Positions 52,770-61,817 of a DNA stretch of 64,000 bases are shown in pieces (position 1 is the first letter of the stretch; each line of letters begins with the position of its first letter). The DNA comes from JBFWWP01 sp050246115. GTDB taxonomy: Bacteria; Planctomycetota; UBA8108; UBA1146; JAJFFE01. The position numbers were made by a program, and so were the translations under genes. Under the pieces are notes generated by a model. That model searched no databases and was not told the origin of the DNA. It worked only from the letters and a program-made list of their open reading frames with translations. The DNA lies in NCBI GenBank assembly GCA_050246115.1, contig JBFWWP010000011.1, positions 91,284 to 155,283 on the forward strand, in the 5' to 3' direction.

Positions 52770-53073
52770 TTTCACGGCCCGCTGCTTCGGGGCGTCTGTT
52801 CACCCGGGCCGCCTGTTCACCAGGACCGTGTTCACCCGGGCTCACCCCAGACCCCTGCGCCGTTCCGCAACTGCCCAACCCACTCCCGCGCCCATCCCGA
52901 TCCGATCGCAACCCGGCCCGATCCGATCGCAACCCGGCCCGATCCGATCGCAACCCGGCCGAGTGCATTCGCATTGAGATCGGCGCGCGCCCGCAGCCCG
53001 GTGTTCCTCGGGGAGCCGCCGCACGTCCGCGCCCCAACCTTCGCCCATCGCTGACTTCGCGGCGCCCGCCGGG
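52770..53073. other. Intergenic region with short tandem repeats
   Basis: After tRNA-His come near-repeats of TTCACCCGGGC (about 52796-52845), then the 21-bp tandem repeat at 52899-52961. No gene is supported. Confidence 0.5.
52899..52961 (+). repeat. 21-bp tandem repeat, three copies
   Basis: Three identical contiguous copies of gatccgatcgcaacccggccc lie between tRNA-His and the next gene. Because the unit length is a multiple of three it opens spurious frames on both strands. Confidence 0.9.
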
Positions 53074-53601
53074 TCACGGTTGCACGTAGATTCCCGCCGC
53101 GTCGACGACAAACAGAGTGCCGGCGTCGTCACGCTGTGCGACCTTGCCGCGAACCGTCACCGTGCGCAGCGGGTCGAGTCCATGCGTGCCTTGCAGGCCT
53201 ACGGCGAGCGGAGCGTCGTGATCGTCGACGATGCGAATCGTCGCCGAGTGAGCGAGTAGATCCGCGGGCGTCTCGCAGCAGTAGTCCCATGGAGTGACGC
53301 AGCCGTCACCGTGAAGCTCGTTGCAAGGCAGCAGCTTCGGATCGACGACGATGAAGACTGCCGAGGACTTGACGAACGGATCACGCCGGCCGCCGATCCG
53401 CGCCGTGAAGACGACCTCGTCGCCGACCTTCGCTGTCTCCTTGGAAGCCACGAGCGTGCGCGGGTTGTCCGGGGCCTGGGTCAGGAACAGCCCGTTTGGA
53501 AGCGCCGCCGCGGTGGCCGCGGGGGCGGCCGGTGCTTCGGGAGAACATGCGGTGATCGCGAGGGCAACGAGTGAGATCCCGGAAACAATGACTCGGTTCA
53601 A
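53074..53601 (-). CDS. Small cysteine-containing lipoprotein, last gene of the efflux-type operon
   Basis: A 175-residue lipoprotein starting at TTG 53601 with AAAGGA upstream. The signal ends LAITAC, a lipobox. The mature protein has PNGLFLTQAPDNPRTLVASK, then IGGRRDPFVKSSAVFIVVDP and a cluster LPCNELHGDGCVTPWDYCCE with four cysteines. The C-terminal part is beta-rich, ending RTVTVRGKVAQRDDAGTLFV, like an OB-fold. The cysteine cluster and operon context suggest a metal-binding or redox function. It follows the FtsX-like permease after 119 bp. Confidence 0.75.
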   Translation of the reverse strand: MNRVIVSGISLVALAITACSPEAPAAPAATAAALPNGLFLTQAPDNPRTLVASKETAKVGDEVVFTARIGGRRDPFVKSSAVFIVVDPKLLPCNELHGDGCVTPWDYCCETPADLLAHSATIRIVDDHDAPLAVGLQGTHGLDPLRTVTVRGKVAQRDDAGTLFVVDAAGIYVQP

Positions 53602-53720
53602 GGGAATCGTCCTTTCGCAGAAGTTGGGTCAGTGAGCACGCACGGGCTCGACCGCGAGGAAAAAGCCCTCGCTTGCGGCACCCGAGGTGCGTTGCGGGTT
53701 CGTCCGATGCAACAAGGGTT

Positions 53721-54887
53721 TCAACTCTTCAGCGTGGTGGTCAGCGGCGCAGTCAAGCAACGTAGGGATGGTGGAATCGTACCCAATACCCCCAAGGCGA
53801 GACCGGCGCTCAGCGTTACGGCGACCACGGGGCCGTTCACGACCAATCCGAAAATGCCCATCGAGAAACGAATCGCGATTCCGTCGAGGAAGACGAGTCC
53901 CAGACCGGCCGCCACCAGCGACCCTGCTGCTGCAACGAGGGCCGACTCTTGCACGAGGGTCAGCAAGATCGCGGTGCGCGAGAAGCCCAGCACCTGCAGT
54001 GTGCCCAACTCTCGAATGCGGGCGGCGAACGCGGCGTAGGAGAGGTTGAGTCCTCCGAGCACGCCGCCGGCACCGATCAAGATCGCCGTGAGTACGACCA
54101 ACCACCGAATCGGCGCGAAGAACTCACCCAGCTTTCGGTAGTACTCGATCTCGGTCATCGCCGTGATCTCGAGGTCCAATCGCGAGATCGCGAACGCCTC
54201 GACGCGCGCGAAGTCGCTTGGGTTCTCGAGCGACAAAACGACGCACGACAAGGAATCGCGTCGAGCGAGCACCTGCAGGTCGGTGAGGGGCGCCCAGATC
54301 TCCCCTTCCAGCACGGTCCCCGGCGCTTCGAATCGGCCCACGACCTGCCACGCCTGCTCATCGATCCACAGAGTGCTGCCCACTTCGACCGCTCGCTCCC
54401 CTGAGCCGAGCTTGGCGCCGAGCAGTCTGCCTACCATTACTTCGTTGGCGCCCGACTCCGGGACGCGCCCCTCGAAGATACGGACCCGATCGTGGACCAG
54501 GAAAGCCGCACTCGTCACGCCCCGCACCACTGCGAGCCCGTCCTGGCCGCCTGGCGAGCCGGTCCGCACCGAGAGTCCGAGGTGCACCTCCGGAGACACC
54601 GCGGCCTCGCCGAGGCGCCGCCGAATTCCCGGGATGGAGGCCGCCGCGATACTCGCCACGCGAGCGTCGATCTGACTGCGCTCGATGCTCTCCTCGGAGC
54701 CAGTGCTGAGGAGGATCACGTTGGCCGGAGAGGCACTGATCGCGAGGGAACGCTCGAGTCCGACCACGAACGCGGCGGAGGCGAGCACGAGGAGCGGGAC
54801 CAACACGCTGCCGCTGAACTGCAGCAAGGTGCGACCGGGCGCGCGGGTCTGATTGCGGACCGCGTACTCGAAGGGCAAGCGACTCAT
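53721..54887 (-). CDS. MacB/FtsX-like ABC permease (second of two)
   Basis: A 388-residue inner-membrane permease of the MacB/LolC/FtsX type. ATG 54887 has AGGAGG seven bases upstream. TM1 is at about residues 24-46, followed by a large periplasmic domain and three C-terminal TM helices (IRWLVVLTAILIGAGGVLGG; AILLTLVQESALVAAAGSLV; GPVVAVTLSAGLALGVLG). The RIRELGTLQVLGFS segment is a typical coupling loop contacting the ATPase. It is paired with the gene at 54921-56078 to make a heterodimer. No substrate is obvious. Confidence 0.9.
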   Translation of the reverse strand: MSRLPFEYAVRNQTRAPGRTLLQFSGSVLVPLLVLASAAFVVGLERSLAISASPANVILLSTGSEESIERSQIDARVASIAAASIPGIRRRLGEAAVSPEVHLGLSVRTGSPGGQDGLAVVRGVTSAAFLVHDRVRIFEGRVPESGANEVMVGRLLGAKLGSGERAVEVGSTLWIDEQAWQVVGRFEAPGTVLEGEIWAPLTDLQVLARRDSLSCVVLSLENPSDFARVEAFAISRLDLEITAMTEIEYYRKLGEFFAPIRWLVVLTAILIGAGGVLGGLNLSYAAFAARIRELGTLQVLGFSRTAILLTLVQESALVAAAGSLVAAGLGLVFLDGIAIRFSMGIFGLVVNGPVVAVTLSAGLALGVLGTIPPSLRCLTAPLTTTLKS

Positions 54888-54920
54888 CGGGGACTCCTCC
54901 TGCCGTTCACACCGAGCGCA

Positions 54921-56078
54921 TCACACCGAGCGGAAGCATTCGACGATCTCACGGCGCGAGGCCTGCAGCGCAGGCCACAAACTGGCGAGCAGGCTGAGTA
55001 TCGTCGACAGGACCATGCCGAGGAGCAGCACCATCTGCTGCGCCTGGACTTCGATGTTGAGTCCCTCCATGGTCAAGCTGAAACGCTGTAGTTCCAAGAA
55101 GACGTAAGAGGCCAGCGCTCCGAGGCCGCCACCCAAGGTGCCGATCAGCAGACTCTCGGCGACGACCAGTCCCATGATGTGGACTCCGGAGTAGCCCAGC
55201 GTCTGCAGGATGGCGTTCTCCTTCACACGGTCACGGAGCGCCAGCACGATCGCGTTGGCGACCAACGCGAACACCGCTGCCAAGGCACCGTAGCCCAACC
55301 AACCCGCGAAGCGCACGATTTCGAGCAGGTCACCCGCCGCCCGGGCGACGAACGCCTTCTCGGGCCGCGTCGAGGTCGGGTCCGGGTCGTGCGCGAACTC
55401 GGCATCGATGGCTTTACCCACGGCCTCGAGCTGAGTCGAGTCGACGACGGCGACATTGAACTGGGTGACGACACCGCCGGTGCCGCCCTGGCGGCTGGCT
55501 TCTTGAATGAATGACAGATGGGTGTAGGCCACGTTCCGGTCCTGCGGTTCGTCGGAGCGCGCGATGGCGGCGACGTGAATGGTGATCCCGGCCGCCGAAA
55601 AACGCTCGCCAACCTGAATCCCGCGTCGCTTCGCCAGCGACTCACCGACTACGGCGGCGTCGGAGCGGCGCTGCCAATCGGCAAACGAGCCGGCAATGAT
55701 CTCGAGCTTCGGGAGGAAGTTCGCGGCGAACTCCGCCGGCGGCACTCCACGAAAGGTGACGACGTCGAGCGAGGCCCGGCAGTTGGAAACCAAGATTCGC
55801 ACAGGCGTCACTTCCTTCACGCCCGGCACGCTCTCGATGCGACGCTGATAGTACTGCGGGAGCTGACTCGAGAACGGACAGTAGCGGTTCTCGCGATAGA
55901 CGACGAGCATCGTGTCATCCGCAGCTACTTGCGTGGCCTCACGGACTCCGGCCTGCATCGCTTGCACGACGCAAAACAGGAACATGGCCACCGCGATCCC
56001 CGCGATCGTCAGCAGCGAACGCGCTGGCTGACGGGTGACCTGTCGACGCACGAAGGAGAAGTAGCGAAGGGCGCTCAC
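54921..56078 (-). CDS. MacB/FtsX-like ABC permease (first of two)
   Basis: A 385-residue permease. GTG 56078 overlaps the ATPase stop by 4 bp and has AGGAG five bases upstream. TM1 (SLLTIAGIAVAMFLFCVVQAM) precedes a periplasmic MacB-like domain with three cysteines (REN-YC near residue 67 and another at SNCRASLD), then three C-terminal TM helices and DRVKENAILQTLGYS, the coupling segment. The next permease follows after 33 bp. Confidence 0.9.
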   Translation of the reverse strand: MSALRYFSFVRRQVTRQPARSLLTIAGIAVAMFLFCVVQAMQAGVREATQVAADDTMLVVYRENRYCPFSSQLPQYYQRRIESVPGVKEVTPVRILVSNCRASLDVVTFRGVPPAEFAANFLPKLEIIAGSFADWQRRSDAAVVGESLAKRRGIQVGERFSAAGITIHVAAIARSDEPQDRNVAYTHLSFIQEASRQGGTGGVVTQFNVAVVDSTQLEAVGKAIDAEFAHDPDPTSTRPEKAFVARAAGDLLEIVRFAGWLGYGALAAVFALVANAIVLALRDRVKENAILQTLGYSGVHIMGLVVAESLLIGTLGGGLGALASYVFLELQRFSLTMEGLNIEVQAQQMVLLLGMVLSTILSLLASLWPALQASRREIVECFRSV

Positions 56079-56824
56079 GAGGACTCCTGACTCTTGGCAA
56101 GGGCTTGGCCGAGGCTAGGGCTTCCGCCAGCGCTGGGGCGGAGCCCGGGCGCGTTGATCAGCTTGCCCTTGTGCAGGTGCAGGGTGAGGTCGGCGAAGTG
56201 GGCGGTCTCGGGGTCGTGCGTTACCATGACGATGGTCTTCCCGAGTTCTCGGTGCAGGCGCGACAGCAACTCCATGATGCTGCGCGAGGAGGCCTCGTCG
56301 AGATCGCCCGTGGGCTCATCGGCGAGCAGTAGTGTCGGGTCGGTGACGAGAGCGCGGGCGATCGCTACCCGCTGTTCCTGCCCGCCGCTCAATTGACGCG
56401 GGTAGTGTGTCGCGCGGTCGGATAGGCCGACCAAATCCAAGGCCAGGGCTACCTGCCGATGTCGTTCGCGACGAGAGAGCTGCTTGCGCAGGAGCAGCGG
56501 AAGCTCGACGTTCTCGTAGGCGGTCAGCACCGGCACCAAGTGGTAGAGCTGAAACACGTAACCCACGTTGACCGATCGCCAGCGAGCGAGTTCGGAGCGG
56601 CTGAGTGGTGCGATGTCTCGCCCCGCCACCCGCAGTTGTCCCGCGGTCGGACGGTCGATGCCCGCGATCAGATTGAGCAAAGTCGTCTTGCCGGAACCGG
56701 AAGGCCCCATGAGCGCCAGGAAGGTCCCGGCTTCGATCTCGAGGTCGAGTTCGGCGAGCACGGTGATCACGTTGTCGCCGCGCTCGTACGTCCGCGTCAG
56801 TCCGCGACATTCGATCAGCGCCAT
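56075..56824 (-). CDS. MacB/LolD-like ABC transporter ATP-binding protein
   Basis: A 249-residue ATPase. ATG 56824 has AAGGAGG six bases upstream and starts one base after the membrane-fusion gene stop. Walker A is GPSGSGKT, signature LSGGQEQRVAIARAL, Walker B LLLADEPTGDLD, and the H-loop MVTHDPETAHFAD. The FQLYHLVPVLTAYENVELPL block is typical of LolD/MacB. It powers the two FtsX-like permeases, most likely as a mechanotransmission exporter through the membrane-fusion protein and the outer-membrane factor. Confidence 0.94.
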   Translation of the reverse strand: MALIECRGLTRTYERGDNVITVLAELDLEIEAGTFLALMGPSGSGKTTLLNLIAGIDRPTAGQLRVAGRDIAPLSRSELARWRSVNVGYVFQLYHLVPVLTAYENVELPLLLRKQLSRRERHRQVALALDLVGLSDRATHYPRQLSGGQEQRVAIARALVTDPTLLLADEPTGDLDEASSRSIMELLSRLHRELGKTIVMVTHDPETAHFADLTLHLHKGKLINAPGLRPSAGGSPSLGQALAKSQESS

Positions 56825-56825
56825 C

Positions 56826-58379
56826 TCAGCCTCCTTCTCGTTCCGAGATCTCGCCGACGACTTGCACTCGTGCTCCCGCCGCCAGTCCGACCGGTGGCGA
56901 CACCACGATGCGATCGCCCGGCTGCAATCCGGACTCGACCTCGATGTAGGAACCGAAGGTGCTCGCCCCGAGCTTGACGGTGCGCGCCTCGACGCGCCCA
57001 CGAGTGCCCTCGCGCTCGACAATGACGAGAGCCCGTACTTCTTGCTCGGGCTCTCCGGGAACGGCGACTCGTGGTGCGAACAGCCGCGCACGGGTGGACG
57101 TACCTTCTTCTCGTGCGGCCACGAGGAAGCGGACGCGCGCGAGCATCTCGGGTTTGAGTTCTGGGGTTGGGTCGGTGACCGCCACTTTGACTTCGACGGT
57201 GTTCTTCTGCACGTCGGCCTGGTGAACGAGGCGCGTCACGGCGCCGGCGAAGCGTCGGTCGGGGAGGACCTCGAGCGTGATCTCGGCCTCTTGGCCGACT
57301 CCGACCAGCGCGGCATCGGCGAGCGGCACGTCGACTCTCACCTGCAACGACTGCGGGTCGTAGAGGTGAACGATGTGGCCGCGGTGAGGTTCGCCGCTCA
57401 GCATGACTCGAGAGCCGGGCGAAACCCAACGCGCCATCACCACCCCGCTCGCCGGCGATCGGACTTCGGTGCGGGCGAGCCGCAGCTCCGCTTCGGCGAG
57501 TCGGGCTGCAGCGTTGCGCTCCTCCGCGCGCGCCTCCGCCAAGGCGGCTTCCGCCGTGGCGAGATCCCGGCGCTCCTCGATCAGCAGGTCGACGTGACGG
57601 GTGGCCGCACGCACGCGGGCAGTCGCCGCCTCTTCGCGGGCCGCCTTGAGCTCTGCAGCCGCGAGCGCACTCGCCACGCTCGCCTCGGCGCCGGTGAGTC
57701 GTTGTTCGAGGAGTTCGATCTCGAGGACCGCGACCACCTCGTCAGCCAGGAGTGGGCGCTTTCGTTCCAACTCGATGCGCGTCGTCTCGAAGCTCGCGCG
57801 GGCCTGCTGGACCATCGCCTGCGCGTCGGTTGCCTCGGCAGTCGCGGCGCGCAGTCCAGCGCGCGCCTGCTCGAGGGACTCCGTGCGATCGACGAGCTCC
57901 CGCAGCACCTGCGTTGCGGCGTCGAAGCGTGCCACCCGGTCGGCCACGCGCGCCCGCGCGAACTCGAGCTCTGCGCGCGCGCGGTCGACGGCGATCGCCG
58001 CATCTTCACGGATCAACCGCGCCACGACTTGTCCTCGAGCCACGGTGTCGCCCTCGAGTACCAGCAACTCCTCGACGACCCCATCGGTCAAGGCCGACAC
58101 GAACACGGCACTCGGCGCGGGTTCGATCCACCCCGAAGCTTGGACGCTCGAACTCGCGACGGTGCCTCGAACCGTCTTCAGGACCACGGACGCAATGCGT
58201 ACGTTCTCGGCCGGGAAGATCTGGTCACGGGCCGCGAAGCCAATGGCCGCGAGGGTCGCCGCGATCAGGAGGCCCGGAAGCAGTACCCGTGATTTCCAAC
58301 GCGAGGGCGGTGGTGCGACCAACGGGCGTGAGCCCACCGCGCTCGGCGTCGTGCGCGCCAGATGCTCGAGGCCGCTCAT
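56826..58379 (-). CDS. HlyD-family membrane-fusion protein
   Basis: A 517-residue periplasmic adaptor. ATG 58379 overlaps the outer-membrane factor stop (ATGA). One TM anchor (VLLPGLLIAATLAAIGFAA, about residues 32-50). A lipoyl-like domain (GVVEELLVLEGDTVARGQVV) brackets a long alpha-hairpin (about residues 125-310) rich in A, E and R. Then come the beta-barrel (IVHLYDPQSLQVRVDVPLAD) and membrane-proximal domains. It would connect the ABC permeases to the outer-membrane channel. Confidence 0.92.
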   Translation of the reverse strand: MSGLEHLARTTPSAVGSRPLVAPPPSRWKSRVLLPGLLIAATLAAIGFAARDQIFPAENVRIASVVLKTVRGTVASSSVQASGWIEPAPSAVFVSALTDGVVEELLVLEGDTVARGQVVARLIREDAAIAVDRARAELEFARARVADRVARFDAATQVLRELVDRTESLEQARAGLRAATAEATDAQAMVQQARASFETTRIELERKRPLLADEVVAVLEIELLEQRLTGAEASVASALAAAELKAAREEAATARVRAATRHVDLLIEERRDLATAEAALAEARAEERNAAARLAEAELRLARTEVRSPASGVVMARWVSPGSRVMLSGEPHRGHIVHLYDPQSLQVRVDVPLADAALVGVGQEAEITLEVLPDRRFAGAVTRLVHQADVQKNTVEVKVAVTDPTPELKPEMLARVRFLVAAREEGTSTRARLFAPRVAVPGEPEQEVRALVIVEREGTRGRVEARTVKLGASTFGSYIEVESGLQPGDRIVVSPPVGLAAGARVQVVGEISEREGG

Positions 58380-59920
58380 CGGTCACCTCCATCGGCGCGG
58401 GTGGGGGCGGATCGCGCCAACGCTGCGTTGCCGGCGATCGCGTCCGGAACGATCGGGCGAGGGGTGGCCACGAGGTCGGCGCCCGGCGTGACTCCGGCGG
58501 TGGCGAGCGGCGCGTCACTGTCCGCGCTGATCCACGAACCGCCCGCGGCCCGCACGAGTTCGTGGAAGCGTTCCACACGCTCGCGCTCTGCGTCGATGCG
58601 CTCGAGGCGCACCCGCTCGTGCGCGGCGACGACGGTGGCGACCTCCGCTGGGCTCCGCACGCCTGCGCGCCCCTCGGCTTCGGCGGCGCTGAGGTCGCCG
58701 GCCGCGAGCGCCATTCGGCCCGCGTCGATGCGTGCGACCAGTTCGTCCTGTTCCAGCCACCGCAGCCAAGCGACGCGCACCTCTTCGCAGACCTTCCGGT
58801 CGACTCCCACGGCATTGGCGATGGCGCGTGCTAGTTCGGCATCCGCGCGCGCTCGCGCGACTGCGCCCGAACCCCACAGTCGCGGTTGCAGCTGCGCCCC
58901 GAAGGTGACTGCTGTCCGCCCCTCGTGGTTGCGTTCGTGACCGACCATGCCTCCGAGACCGATCCACGAACTGCGCCCGACCGCGCGGCGTGCCTCGGCG
59001 TGTCGCTCGACTCGTGCCCGCGCTGCCGCCAGATCGCAGCGCTGTCTCCGTGCGCGGGACACGAACGCGGCTTCGTCGAGCCCGAGTGCAGCCGCGGTCG
59101 GCAAGTCCGTTTCGTCGACGACCGGGAACTCGGGTGCCGCGTCGGCCCTGCCGATGCGGGCGAGGAGCGCGCGACGCGCGACCTCCACTTCGCGTCGGCG
59201 ACGGACCAGCACCTCACGAGCGAGTTCCTCGTCGACCTCGGCGCGGCGGAGGTCGGCGCGCGGTCGCGTTCCGTGCGCCACTTCGCTCGCGCGTGCGCGG
59301 CGCACGGAGCCAACGGCCTCGACCCAGCGCTCGGTCACGGCGAGCGCGCGTTCCCCGTACGTCACCTGGGCATGGAGCCGACGGGTTTGCGCGATCAGAC
59401 GGATGGCCGCATCGGCGACGGTAGCGATGGTGCTCCCGAGGTCCGCGTCGGCCGCAGCGGCGCGGGGGCCGCGCGTCCAGAGCCAATCGAGTTGCTGCAT
59501 GAGAGACGCGATGTGTGGATCTCCGGGCAACCCGTCCGTGGGCCGACCCAGGGCGAAACTCAGGACTGGGTCTGGCCACAGGCGAGCTGCGACGACCTGC
59601 GCGCGCGCTTCGGCGATGTCCGCCAACCCTTGCTGGAGCTCGGGGCTGGTTTGCAGCGCGAGGGCGACAGACTGGTTCGCACTGAGGGGTTGGCTCGAGT
59701 CCCACGATTCCGGAGACGCGATCGCGATCTCCACGGAGTGCCCGACCCGGGTGGACACGAGTTCCGTCAGGCGATCGTGATCGGCTCTGGGGTCGAGCGA
59801 CGCGCACCCGACGAGCGCTACGGACGCCCACGAAAGGAGCGCGCGCCGGACGATCCGACTCCGGGCAGATCTCCGAGCCGGGGTATGAAGGACGGGGCAG
59901 ATCGGTTCATGGCGAGGCAT
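58376..59920 (-). CDS. TolC-like outer-membrane factor lipoprotein
   Basis: A 514-residue outer-membrane channel. ATG 59920 has GAGGAAG upstream. The signal has an unusually long basic N-terminus and ends in lipobox VALVGC. The mature protein starts ASLDPRADHDRLTELV. The two repeated helical halves of the OEP family follow, with QSVALALQTSPELQQGLADI at about residues 92-111 and arginine- and alanine-rich helices of the coiled-coil barrel. It overlaps the membrane-fusion gene by 4 bp. It should work with the downstream ABC/MFP module. Confidence 0.87.
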   Translation of the reverse strand: MPRHEPICPVLHTPARRSARSRIVRRALLSWASVALVGCASLDPRADHDRLTELVSTRVGHSVEIAIASPESWDSSQPLSANQSVALALQTSPELQQGLADIAEARAQVVAARLWPDPVLSFALGRPTDGLPGDPHIASLMQQLDWLWTRGPRAAAADADLGSTIATVADAAIRLIAQTRRLHAQVTYGERALAVTERWVEAVGSVRRARASEVAHGTRPRADLRRAEVDEELAREVLVRRRREVEVARRALLARIGRADAAPEFPVVDETDLPTAAALGLDEAAFVSRARRQRCDLAAARARVERHAEARRAVGRSSWIGLGGMVGHERNHEGRTAVTFGAQLQPRLWGSGAVARARADAELARAIANAVGVDRKVCEEVRVAWLRWLEQDELVARIDAGRMALAAGDLSAAEAEGRAGVRSPAEVATVVAAHERVRLERIDAERERVERFHELVRAAGGSWISADSDAPLATAGVTPGADLVATPRPIVPDAIAGNAALARSAPTRADGGDR

Positions 59921-60186
59921 GGCTTCCTCGGGTTTCCGTTGACCAGAGCGGCTGTGGGAAAGATCGCCAAACCGCGCGCCATGCGCAGCACGCGCGGGCG
60001 CGGGGGACGAGGTGTGGGCGTGGCGGCGCGCGATCGGAGACCGTCGCTTTGCGCATTCCTTGGCTTCGCGGAGGGAACCGTGTTCGGGGCCGACCGGATT
60101 CGAAGGGATGCGCACGTGCACAGTGAGAATCGGTTTCGGCACAGCCGAAACGGCTCTCTGCAGCGATCGCGTGCGCCGTCAGCGAG

Positions 60187-60591
60187 TTAGACGAGGAAGC
60201 CGGAGTAGAGCAGGTAGCTCGGGGGGTGTGTGGGCGTGAGGACCAACAGTGGCGGTGGTGTCGCACTTCGGGGAGCCGGAAGCTCGAGAGTCCACGGGAT
60301 GATCACCGGGTCGAGATCGCTCGTCGGGGACTGGCCTTGGCGCGGTTGCTCGGTCGGATCCAGATCGACCCGAGTCAAGGTGCAACAGGCTTCTGCGCTT
60401 GCGCCCGTGCCGTTCTCGGCCGGCGCGGAGCAGCAGGAACGCTCCACTCCGGAGGAGTCCACCTCCGTGTGCTCGCAACCACAACCCAGCGTCAACTGAC
60501 CCCGGTCGTTGCACCAGAGGAGGGGCAGCCCCCCAAGGGACGCGGTGGCTGCGCAATAGAGTTGAGCAACGAGAAAGAGGGTTCTCAGCAT
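60187..60591 (-). CDS. Small cysteine-rich exported protein
   Basis: A 134-residue protein starting at ATG 60591 without a clear ribosome-binding site. A hydrophobic N-terminus (TLFLVAQLYCAATASLGGLP) is a signal peptide or anchor. The mature part contains CNDRGQLTLGCGCEHTEVD, SCCSAP and EACC, about nine cysteines in 70 residues, followed by a hydrophobic proline-rich tail. A metal-binding or thiol-redox function is inferred. It is upstream of the outer-membrane factor gene on the same strand (267 bp apart). Confidence 0.65.
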   Translation of the reverse strand: MLRTLFLVAQLYCAATASLGGLPLLWCNDRGQLTLGCGCEHTEVDSSGVERSCCSAPAENGTGASAEACCTLTRVDLDPTEQPRQGQSPTSDLDPVIIPWTLELPAPRSATPPPLLVLTPTHPPSYLLYSGFLV

Positions 60592-60793
60592 GCGAAGAGT
60601 CTAACACCGGGTTGCCCCCGCGTCCACGCTGCCCCCGGGCCCTCTTTTCCCGCGGGGAAGTGGGCCGGGAACTCCCGCGGCCCCACGCCCCGCCTCGGCG
60701 GCGCACGATCGGGCCTCGAGGACGCGTGACTTCGGGCGTCTACGTGACTCGCCAACGGGCGTCCGCCGTGTCTTGGCTTCGCGGCTGCGGTCC

Positions 60794-61276
60794 TCAACCC
60801 TGCCAGCGCCGCGAAATCCCGCGCTCGACCGTCGGCCTGACGAGTCGCTCGTAGTCGGCGTAGGAGATACAGATGACCATCTCGTGGCTCCCGGCGTTGA
60901 AGGCGATGGTCTCGTTCGCGGCAAGGTTCGGGCTAATGACCACCGGCAGATCATAAAGGCTGCCAAAGGGGGGGATCGCTCCCACGTCGCAGTCCGGGAA
61001 CAAGCGTCGGATCCGCGACTCGCGGGCGAGCTTGACGTGTTTGGCGTGCAACCGCACGCGCAGCATGTCCAGGTCGACCTTGTGATGCGCGGGAATCACG
61101 ACCATGACGACCTTGCCGTCGGCGACGACGATCACCGCCTTGGCAAAGGCACGGCCCGAGATGTGGGCATGCTCGGCGGTCTCGAGCGCGGTGAAGTCCG
61201 TGACGTGGGGGACCGTTTCGTAGCACACGAAATGTCGGTCCAGAACGCTCTTCACCCGTTGGGCCACGACAGACAT
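60794..61276 (-). CDS. YbaK/EbsC-family aminoacyl-tRNA deacylase
   Basis: A 160-residue protein. ATG 61276 has AAGGAG seven bases upstream. The YbaK-like fold shows AKAVIVVADGKVVMVVIPAH (about residues 46-65, with the conserved lysine), the LARESRIRRLFPDCDVGAIP segment and PPFGSLYDLPVVISPNL. YbaK/ProX proteins clear mischarged tRNA such as Cys-tRNA-Pro. The version here has a longer N-terminus than ProX. It stands alone between the metal-type operon and the porin. Confidence 0.87.
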   Translation of the reverse strand: MSVVAQRVKSVLDRHFVCYETVPHVTDFTALETAEHAHISGRAFAKAVIVVADGKVVMVVIPAHHKVDLDMLRVRLHAKHVKLARESRIRRLFPDCDVGAIPPFGSLYDLPVVISPNLAANETIAFNAGSHEMVICISYADYERLVRPTVERGISRRWQG

Positions 61277-61817
61277 CCGCAACTCCTTCCTGCAGCAACG
61301 CTGCGTGCGAGTGCTTCCCCTGTCTGCCTATCGAGGCGGGTCGTCGAGGGGGGTGACGTTCGCCACTCTCGAAATCCCGTGGAAAATCTCCGCGACTTTT
61401 GCGGCGCGCTCATCTCGCTCGTTCCCCGCCCAGCGGAGAAGCTGCAGGTCGCTGCACCTCGATCGTCAACGGCGTGTACAGTCGCGCCGCTGGCCGCGCC
61501 CTTCCAGGAGCGCCTCGTGTGGCAGTCTCGGCCAGGCAGCGCGCTGAGCCGAGGGCGACAATTGTCGATCGGCTTGGCCGGAGTTACCTTCCGCCCGGGG
61601 CGAAGCGACTCGTCGCGTTTGCGGCGGTCGAGCACGGTGAACTCGAGTCACGAGGAGGAGGTCCGTAGCGATGCGGGGTTGTGCGACGAATCCGAGTTCG
61701 ACGGGGACGCGACCGGTCGGCTCCCGCCGCGCGGATCCTACTACGCCTGGACCATTCCGACGCACACCGGCGAATGGCTTCACGGGTGGAGCTGGGAAGC
61801 GGGCTCCTGCGTGGTGC
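61277..61817. other. Intergenic region upstream of the porin gene
   Basis: These 541 bp separate divergent starts. Several frames are open but none has protein-like composition or a start with a ribosome-binding site. No repeat was recognised. Confidence 0.4.

Noticed and set aside
52899..52961. CRISPR array
   Set aside because: The 21-bp units are contiguous, with no spacers between them.
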